This document shows positions 50,518 through 50,801 of a stretch of 50,801 nt of DNA, in pieces. Position 1 is the stretch's first letter; every line of letters begins with the position of its first letter. Made by a program: the position numbers and the translations under genes. The notes beneath the pieces are model-generated. The model ran no database searches. It saw only the letters and a program-made list of their open reading frames with translations, and was not told the DNA's origin. This stretch comes from Sphingobacteriaceae bacterium (lineage in GTDB: Bacteria > Bacteroidota > Bacteroidia > Sphingobacteriales > Sphingobacteriaceae), in assembly GCA_947459195.1 (NCBI GenBank), contig CANHCS010000007.1:1-50801 (forward strand), read 5' to 3'.

Positions 50518-50801
50518 TTATTGTCCTACCATGAAAATAGCATTGCTGAACAAGAGCTTTCCATTTTCCCAGAAGCCACGGAAGAGCGGATTATCAGCCA
50601 TGTAAACCACGGTACCGCGTCCCATTTCTTGAACACCAAATACGAGGCCATCGGTTAGCTTTTGTTTAGATTTTACACCCGCAAAGCCGGTGAGGTAATT
50701 GTTCTTTTTAAACACCCCCACATTCCAGCCTTTATCCAGGTAGTTGTACACCTTATCATCTAATTTTAAGGTATAATAAAAACCAGGGTAACCGTAGCCC
50801 A
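50518..50801 (-). CDS. C-terminal part of a probable M14-family peptidase (cut by the window end)
   Basis: The visible C-terminal 94 residues run open to the window edge, so the gene starts beyond it. The end, with NGWNVGVF-like GWNVGVFKKNNYLTGFAG, then LVFGVQEMGRGTVVYMADNPLFRGFWENGKLLFSNAIFMVGQ, resembles the C-terminal domain following the M14 zinc carboxypeptidase domain of large secreted Bacteroidota peptidases. The catalytic part is outside the window, so this is recognition by tail only. It is followed by a strong terminator. Confidence 0.6.
   Translation of the reverse strand, partial: GYGYPGFYYTLKLDDKVYNYLDKGWNVGVFKKNNYLTGFAGVKSKQKLTDGLVFGVQEMGRGTVVYMADNPLFRGFWENGKLLFSNAIFMVGQ

Overview
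The window (50,801 bases, moderately AT-rich) looks like a chromosomal segment from a member of the phylum Bacteroidota, most likely a Sphingobacteriaceae/Pedobacter-like organism. The evidence is three SusC/SusD outer-membrane pairs, a gliding lipoprotein GldD, a type IX secretion (T9SS) C-terminal domain, a DUF3127 protein, an RprX/RprY-like two-component system, and several promoters with the Bacteroidota -7 element TAnnTTTG. The genus is inferred from protein style only. No prophage, insertion sequence, CRISPR array or rRNA operon was seen.

Layout. 1-2.7 kb: pdhA and pdhC of pyruvate dehydrogenase (+). 2.7-6.7 kb (-): rRNA methyltransferase, PhoR-like histidine kinase, DUF47 protein and PiT phosphate transporter. 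6.8-7.2 kb (+): DUF3127 protein with an SSB-like tail. 7.3-10.9 kb: a secreted T9SS-type protein (-) divergent from a histidine kinase/response regulator operon (+). 11-13 kb: small lipoprotein (+) and an ALDH7-type dehydrogenase (-). 13.1-16.7 kb (+): TPR protein, phosphosulfolactate synthase-like protein, aroE, gldD. 16.8-18.3 kb: small membrane protein (-), ECF sigma factor and membrane partner (+). 18.5-20.8 kb: S9 peptidase (-). 21-23.3 kb (+): gltX and a lipoprotein amidase. 23.3-23.76 kb: gene-free stretch with short repeats and hairpins. 23.8-26.7 kb (-): HupE-like protein and M1 peptidase, divergent from a DUF6702 protein. 27.3-32.3 kb, 36.1-41.9 kb and 42.1-46.7 kb (-): three SusC/SusD loci, interrupted by metG-tRNA-Arg (-) and by LD-carboxypeptidase-DoxX (+). 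46.96-47.2 kb: decayed N-terminus of a fourth SusC-like gene. 47.4-49.4 kb (+): PadR regulator and PspC membrane protein. 49.5-50.8 kb: unrecognised membrane-anchored protein (+) and the C-terminus of a probable M14 peptidase (-), cut by the window end.

How parts may work together. The most interesting signal is regulatory. Phased TTAACA repeats (10-11 base period) lie between the divergent T9SS-type gene and the two-component operon (8306-8342). A TTAACA-N5-TTAACA pair lies upstream of the DUF47/PiT phosphate genes (4500-4516). Both minus-strand genes have the same -7 box, TAGCTTTG, followed by GAT, and a 20-21 base leader. This suggests one OmpR-type response regulator controls phosphate uptake, its own operon and a surface protein. 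Other notable signals are a perfect inverted repeat over the padR promoter, start codons only 4-6 bases from -7 boxes (possible leaderless mRNAs), and the SusC relic. The three SusC/D loci have no neighbouring hydrolases or regulators, so their substrates cannot be read from context.
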